Source: Dehalococcoidia bacterium (GTDB lineage Bacteria > Chloroflexota > Dehalococcoidia > Lucifugimonadales > Lucifugimonadaceae). Taken from it: a stretch of DNA of 10,175 nt. How positions within the stretch are numbered: position 1 is the first letter of the stretch; each line of letters opens with the position of its first letter. The DNA lies in the NCBI GenBank assembly GCA_028278465.1, contig JANQEF010000195.1:1-10175 (forward strand), written 5' to 3'. A program made the position numbers and the translations under genes. Below are positions 6,668 to 10,175 of the stretch, piece by piece. Under the pieces are notes generated by a model. That model saw only the letters and a list, made by a program, of their open reading frames with translations. It ran no database searches and was not told the DNA's origin.

Positions 6668-8967
6668 TTATCGCCCCACCTGCGCGGAGTGAACCTGAGC
6701 AAAGCGATCACGCCGATGGCGGCCACCGCCAGCACTGCGATCTCACCGAGGGTGTCGAGCGCCCGGAAATCGACCAGGATCGTGTTTACAACGTTGGATC
6801 CCTCCGCTTCGGTCTTGCTGTTGGCGCCGAAGAAGTCGGAGATCGAGCTGGCTGGAGTTGCAGCGATGGCGGCCAGCGCCACGACGGAAACCGCCACGCC
6901 GCCCGCTATAGCGATCAGCGCATCTTTCCCTCGCCTGCGTGGCGACGAGTTTTCGCCTGTGGTTGGCAAGAACCGGAATACGGAGACCAGCAGCAGGACG
7001 AGCAGGGTCTCGACCAGGATCTGCGTCATCGCGAGGTCTGGCGCACCGTAGATCACGAACAGCGTCGCGATCCCGTAGCCGCTTGCTCCCAGCGCCGCGA
7101 TCGCCCTGAGCCGGGAGCGCGTGAGAGCCGCCATCACGGCTGCCAGCAGCACGCCGATCGCTATCACCACCTCGTACGGCCGTACGGCGACGGTGTCTGC
7201 CGGCCACCTGAATCCGTCCCTGGCGAACATTGCGGTGAGGATCAGCGTGGCCCCGAACGCTACGATGACGGAGATGTACCACGACATCTGTCCGTTCTGA
7301 ACGCTGCGGGTCAGTGCCACTGAGCCGCGCTGGAGACCGGAATTCAGCCTGCGGAATATGCCATCGCCGCCGTTACCCAGGTGGAGCGGGACGCGGGCCA
7401 GTGACGATGAGATCATGTAGGCTCCGGCGCCCAGTGCGATGGCGCCGACGCTGAGCGCCAGGACGCTGCCAAACCCGGGCCAGAGTTCTAACTCGGTCTT
7501 GATGTCCTGGCCTGCGGTCGTGTCCGACGCCGCTCCGACAATCATCGACCCGATCCATGGCGACGCGACGCCGAGCACCACGCCCAGCAGGGCGAGGAGA
7601 AGTGGCGGCGTCCACAGTGCGGGTGAGCCCTCGTGGGCGGGCTTCGGCGTCTCACTCGCATCACCGAAAAACGGCTTCAACGAGACGATCGCGGCGATGG
7701 CGAAGTTGAGCACCGCTGCCGCGAGAGCGGCGATGACGAGAATGACGACGAACCGGTCCGCGTCCAACGCGGCGGCGAACAGGGTCTCTTTGCCGACATA
7801 GCCGAACATCGGCGGTATGCCGGCCATCGAGATCGCCGCTATGCCGGCGCCAGCCGCCGTCAACGGCATCGCCCTGCGCAGGCCTCCTAGCAGCCTCAGG
7901 TCCCGCGTGCCGGCCTCGTGGTCGATCGATCCGGCGACCATGAACAGCGCACCCTTGTAGAGAGCGTGGGCTATCAGGAATGTGACGGCGGCCTTGATCG
8001 CCGACGGGTGGCCCAGCCCGATCAGGAACACCATGGTGCCGAGGGCGCTCACCGTGGAGTAGGCCAACATGCGCTTCAGGTCGGTCTCGCGCAGCGCCTG
8101 CCATGCCGCGGCGACCATCGTGATGCCACCAACGGTCGCGAGCAGCGGCGTCCACAGCCAGAGTTCACCGAGTGTCGGGTGAAGCCTTGCGAGCAGAAAC
8201 ACTCCGGCTTTCACCATGGTCGCTGAGTGCAGGTAGGCGCTCACCGGAGTTGGCGCCGACATGGCGTTGGGCAGCCAGAAATGGAACGGCGCCTGTGCCG
8301 ACTTCGCGAAGGCTCCGGCGGCGACAAGGACCAGCGCGGGAATGGCCAGGCTGCTGGCCGCTATTGCATCAGCACGCGCCGCCATCTCGCTTATCTGCCA
8401 GGTGCCTGCGGCGGTCGCGAGCATCACAAGGCCGCCGAGCAGTGCGAGACCGCCCGCGCCGGTGACGATCAGCGCTTGCAGCGCAGAGTTTCTCGAGGAC
8501 TCGTCGCCATGCTTGTGGCCGATCAGCATGTAGGAGCTGACGCTGGTGAGCTCCCAGAACACGAACAGGGTGATGACATTGTCAGAGAGGGCGAGTCCGA
8601 CCATCGCCGTCATGAACAGGAAGAGGTAGGCGTAGAACTTCCCGTTGTCCGCCATCCCGGCCATGTACCCGCGGGCGTAGACGAGCACCAGCCCACCCAT
8701 GCCCAGCACGAGGGAGGCGAACATGAGAGAGAGCCCATCCAGGCGCCATGTAGCCGAGATGTCGAGGCCGGACACCCAGCTAAAGGAGTAGCCGAAAACC
8801 TCTCCAGAATCGACCTGCCGCCAGCTCAGCAACAGGAATGCTGCGAGCGAGAACGGGATGAGACTGAGCAGATATGGAGCCCGGTCCTGCGCGATCCGGA
8901 CGACGATCGGCGCCAGCGCAACCGCGACTATGAGCACCGCGAGGACGATGAACAGGCTCTCGGTCAT
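6664..8967 (-). CDS. mrpA: Mrp Na+/H+ antiporter subunit A (NuoL-like with C-terminal MbhD/E-like extension)
   Basis: The 767-residue product is of normal full-length MrpA size. The N-terminal two thirds is a NuoL/M-type antiporter module with Glu139 in FVFWELTSVSSYMLIGH, Lys222 in GAFAKSAQAPFHFWLP, His/Lys in SATMVKAG (Lys253) and GIPPMFGYVGKE near residue 393. The C-terminal part holds a DUF4040/MbhD-like segment (GYGIATLFVIYGAPD, Asp644) and an MbhE-like segment ending in FRALDTLGEI (Asp738). It is the largest subunit and takes part in proton transfer and Na+ extrusion across the inner membrane. The ATG at 8965-8967 is the only possible start here: an in-frame TGA lies six codons upstream with no other start codon between. 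No Shine-Dalgarno sequence is visible before it, unlike most of the cluster. It is the first gene of the mrp block and lies 130 bp after the CBS gene. Confidence 0.95.
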   Translation of the reverse strand: MTESLFIVLAVLIVAVALAPIVVRIAQDRAPYLLSLIPFSLAAFLLLSWRQVDSGEVFGYSFSWVSGLDISATWRLDGLSLMFASLVLGMGGLVLVYARGYMAGMADNGKFYAYLFLFMTAMVGLALSDNVITLFVFWELTSVSSYMLIGHKHGDESSRNSALQALIVTGAGGLALLGGLVMLATAAGTWQISEMAARADAIAASSLAIPALVLVAAGAFAKSAQAPFHFWLPNAMSAPTPVSAYLHSATMVKAGVFLLARLHPTLGELWLWTPLLATVGGITMVAAAWQALRETDLKRMLAYSTVSALGTMVFLIGLGHPSAIKAAVTFLIAHALYKGALFMVAGSIDHEAGTRDLRLLGGLRRAMPLTAAGAGIAAISMAGIPPMFGYVGKETLFAAALDADRFVVILVIAALAAAVLNFAIAAIVSLKPFFGDASETPKPAHEGSPALWTPPLLLALLGVVLGVASPWIGSMIVGAASDTTAGQDIKTELELWPGFGSVLALSVGAIALGAGAYMISSSLARVPLHLGNGGDGIFRRLNSGLQRGSVALTRSVQNGQMSWYISVIVAFGATLILTAMFARDGFRWPADTVAVRPYEVVIAIGVLLAAVMAALTRSRLRAIAALGASGYGIATLFVIYGAPDLAMTQILVETLLVLLLVSVFRFLPTTGENSSPRRRGKDALIAIAGGVAVSVVALAAIAATPASSISDFFGANSKTEAEGSNVVNTILVDFRALDTLGEIAVLAVAAIGVIALLRFTPRRWGDK

Positions 8968-9097
8968 CGATTGCCAACCGACTCAACGGGTACAGGTCTT
9001 GGAAGAGGCGCTCGCCACGAATTGGGCCGCGGTGTTGTGATTCCGATACCGCCTTCCCCGCCACTTGTTCGAGCGCCAACTCCTGCCGGCGGGACCA
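8968..9097 (-). promoter_or_regulatory. Gap before mrpA with nested inverted repeats; candidate leader or operator
   Basis: This 130-bp gap is the largest between the - strand genes. GGCGCTCG (9007-9014) and CGAGCGCC (9070-9077) are exact reverse complements. Inside them lies a second inverted repeat, GCGGT/ACCGC (9029-9033/9048-9052). In the mrpA messenger they could form an extended helix with an inner hairpin. I find no convincing -35/-10 pair and no T-run, so whether this is a promoter, attenuator or processing site is open. Confidence 0.3.
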
Positions 9098-9595
9098 TCA
9101 GCGTGCCCCACGCCCCGCCTGGACCACCTGTTGCGACGCTTCGTCGAAGTTCAGGACTGCGCTCAGGATCTCCGAGACTCGCAGATCACCGACGAGCTTT
9201 CCATCGTCGTCAACTACGGGAAGCACCGGTTCGCCGGAAGCCATCATCAGCCTGAGCGCCTCGGCGATGTTGAGCGATTCAGAGACGACCGGCACCCTCG
9301 CCCCACCTCGCATGAGGTCGCCGGCGTTCGATGCGAACAGTATCTGGCGCATGTTGCCAATCGTCATAGCACGAGAGGTCTCACCGCCTACCATCTTCAC
9401 GGCGATCAGGCTGAGCAGGTCCTTACGGGTGAGGGCGCCGCGATAGTGTTCGTCTTCATCAACCACGAATACGATCTGTGTCGTGATCCCATCGGCGAAC
9501 GTGCGCACCACCTCGTCCAGTTTGGCCGATTCGGTGACCGTCTTGTATCCAACCTCATGCAGGTCGTGGATCTCTTTGACGGGAATCCTGTTCAT
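9098..9595 (-). CDS. CBS-domain-pair protein, candidate regulator of the adjacent SbtA-family permease
   Basis: The 165-residue soluble protein is built of two CBS repeats (about residues 18-66 and 90-148) with almost nothing else, so it should form a Bateman module. The first repeat ends in GALTRKD (53-59), the G-x-x-T-x-x-D ribose/phosphate motif that binds adenine nucleotides in many CBS proteins. The equivalent in the second repeat reads GDLRVSE and lacks the Thr/Ser, so one canonical site is expected. CBS2 contains PVLPVVDDDGKLVG. The ATG at 9593-9595 has AGGAG at 9602-9606, spacer 6. It lies 60 bp after the sbtA-like gene and 130 bp before mrpA, on the same strand. Inferred role: sensing the adenylate state and controlling the permease, the antiporter or both. 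There is no DNA-binding or membrane domain. The function is not proven. Confidence 0.85.
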   Translation of the reverse strand: MNRIPVKEIHDLHEVGYKTVTESAKLDEVVRTFADGITTQIVFVVDEDEHYRGALTRKDLLSLIAVKMVGGETSRAMTIGNMRQILFASNAGDLMRGGARVPVVSESLNIAEALRLMMASGEPVLPVVDDDGKLVGDLRVSEILSAVLNFDEASQQVVQAGRGAR

Positions 9596-9601
9596 CTCTG
9601 T

Positions 9602-9606
9602 CTCCT
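9602..9606 (-). promoter_or_regulatory. Ribosome-binding site of the CBS protein gene
   Basis: On the - strand AGGAG stands 6 bases before the ATG at 9595. It sits in the 60-bp gap after the sbtA-like gene. No hairpin terminator is evident in that gap, so read-through from the permease gene is plausible. Confidence 0.7.
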
Positions 9607-9655
9607 GTCTTGCTCCGTTCAGATACGACCCGTGATCTCCCGGTTGCGCGATGCC

Positions 9656-10175
9656 TCACCCTGCAAGGACCACGGCCAGCAGGTGGTATGCGAATACACC
9701 AACGAACACGTTGAAGGGGAATGTGACGACGAGCGGCGGTGAGAGATAGATCGCCGGGCTGGCGTCAGGAATCGCTCTGCTCACTGCGGCCGGCGCTGCG
9801 ATGTAAGAGGCGCTGCCCACGAGTGTGCCGAGGAGCGTGGCTGCGGCGATGCCAAGGCCGAGGGACGACCCGATCAGGACGCCTGTCAGACCGAGCGTCA
9901 GCGGCGCTATGACGGCGAAGAGGATCAGGCGAGCGCCGTTCGTCTTGAGGTCGCCGAAGCGGCTGGCAACCTTCATGCCCATCAGCGCCAGGAACACGGT
10001 GAGCATCACGTTGAAGGGCGATACGAACAGATCTATGGCGGCGCTATCGTTGATCGCGAGTCCCAGCGCTATTCCAGCGATCAGCAGTACGCTCGCGCGC
10101 CCTGTGACCACCTCCATGCCGGTGTCCAGCACCTTCCTGAAGCTTTTGCTGCCCCCGGCGATGATGAAGGCGGTG
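9656..10175 (-). CDS. sbtA: SbtA-family sodium-dependent bicarbonate permease, C-terminal half (5' end beyond window)
   Basis: The frame is open from the right edge (first whole codon 10172-10174) to the TGA at 9656-9658, giving 172 visible residues. SbtA-family proteins are usually 320-370 residues, so about half is seen. A GTG at 10130-10132 is internal: upstream codons read FIIAGGSKSFRKVLD in the same frame. Family-typical features are LTGK-like VVTGRASVLLIAGI, the helix with FLALMGMKVASRFGDL, and the C-terminal SASYIAAPAAV, AIPDASPAIYLS and VTFPFNVFVG. Known SbtA proteins are inner-membrane Na+/HCO3- symporters of inorganic-carbon uptake. Family members outside cyanobacteria are less studied, so the substrate is inferred. 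It is followed by the CBS gene and the mrp operon on the same strand. Confidence 0.82.
   Translation of the reverse strand, partial: TAFIIAGGSKSFRKVLDTGMEVVTGRASVLLIAGIALGLAINDSAAIDLFVSPFNVMLTVFLALMGMKVASRFGDLKTNGARLILFAVIAPLTLGLTGVLIGSSLGLGIAAATLLGTLVGSASYIAAPAAVSRAIPDASPAIYLSPPLVVTFPFNVFVGVFAYHLLAVVLAG

Noticed and set aside
6215..7051. A 278-codon open frame on the + strand.
   Set aside because: It is antisense to mrpA/mrpB, very rich in Arg/Asp/Gln with low-complexity character, and overlapped by well-supported membrane genes.
3186..8967. A respiratory complex I or membrane-bound hydrogenase membrane arm instead of Mrp.
   Set aside because: All seven Mrp subunits A-G are present in canonical order, including the Mrp-specific E, F and G, and no hydrogenase or NADH dehydrogenase catalytic subunit is seen.
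8780..9079. A small gene between the CBS protein and mrpA on the - strand, starting near 9064-9079 after an AGGAG.
   Set aside because: Most of it overlaps mrpA in another frame with shadow-like composition. The AGGAG is badly spaced for the TTG at 9079 (0 bases) and the GTG at 9064 (15 bases).
8227..9255. A 342-codon open frame on the + strand.
   Set aside because: It lies antisense to mrpA and the CBS gene, is rich in Arg/His/Gln/Pro with no recognisable domain, and is the shadow expected in GC-rich coding DNA.
9065..9742. A 225-codon + strand open frame opposite the CBS gene.
   Set aside because: It is antisense to the well-supported CBS gene, which has a good ribosome-binding site and two recognisable repeats. 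The + frame has no domain.

Overview
The window is about 60% GC and densely coding. It looks like a bacterial chromosome segment; I see no mobile element, tRNA, rRNA or CRISPR array. The C-terminal end of the LuxR-type regulator and the opine dehydrogenase-like enzyme resemble proteins of high-GC environmental bacteria such as Chloroflexota (possibly SAR202/Dehalococcoidia-like) or Actinomycetota. That placement is an impression from protein style and is weak.

Layout. The left third is on the + strand. It holds the C-terminal ~610 residues of a large LuxR-family (LAL/STAND-like) regulator that enters through the left edge and ends at 1834, a 210-bp intergenic region (1835-2044) rich in inverted repeats, and a complete opine-dehydrogenase-family enzyme (2045-3142). 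A 43-bp convergent gap follows. Everything to the right is on the - strand. In transcription order (right to left) it is the C-terminal half of an SbtA-family bicarbonate permease (9656-10175, running off the right edge), a two-CBS-domain protein (9098-9595), a 130-bp gap, and a complete seven-gene Mrp cation/proton antiporter cluster mrpABCDEFG (8967 down to 3186). The mrp genes overlap or nearly abut at every junction, so they are very probably one translationally coupled operon.

How the genes may work together. Mrp complexes use the proton-motive force to expel Na+. SbtA proteins import bicarbonate with Na+. An Mrp pump transcribed behind an SbtA permease would therefore recycle the sodium that SbtA brings in. 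The CBS protein sits next to sbtA, where characterised cyanobacterial systems carry the PII-like adenylate sensor SbtB. Its first CBS repeat keeps a canonical nucleotide-ribose motif, so it could be an alternative adenylate-responsive partner. This sodium-coupled bicarbonate module is the most interesting reading of the window, but it is an inference from gene order and family knowledge. On the + strand, the opine dehydrogenase has a leader in which a 9-bp inverted repeat would bury its Shine-Dalgarno sequence. That suggests post-transcriptional control, or a DNA operator cluster.
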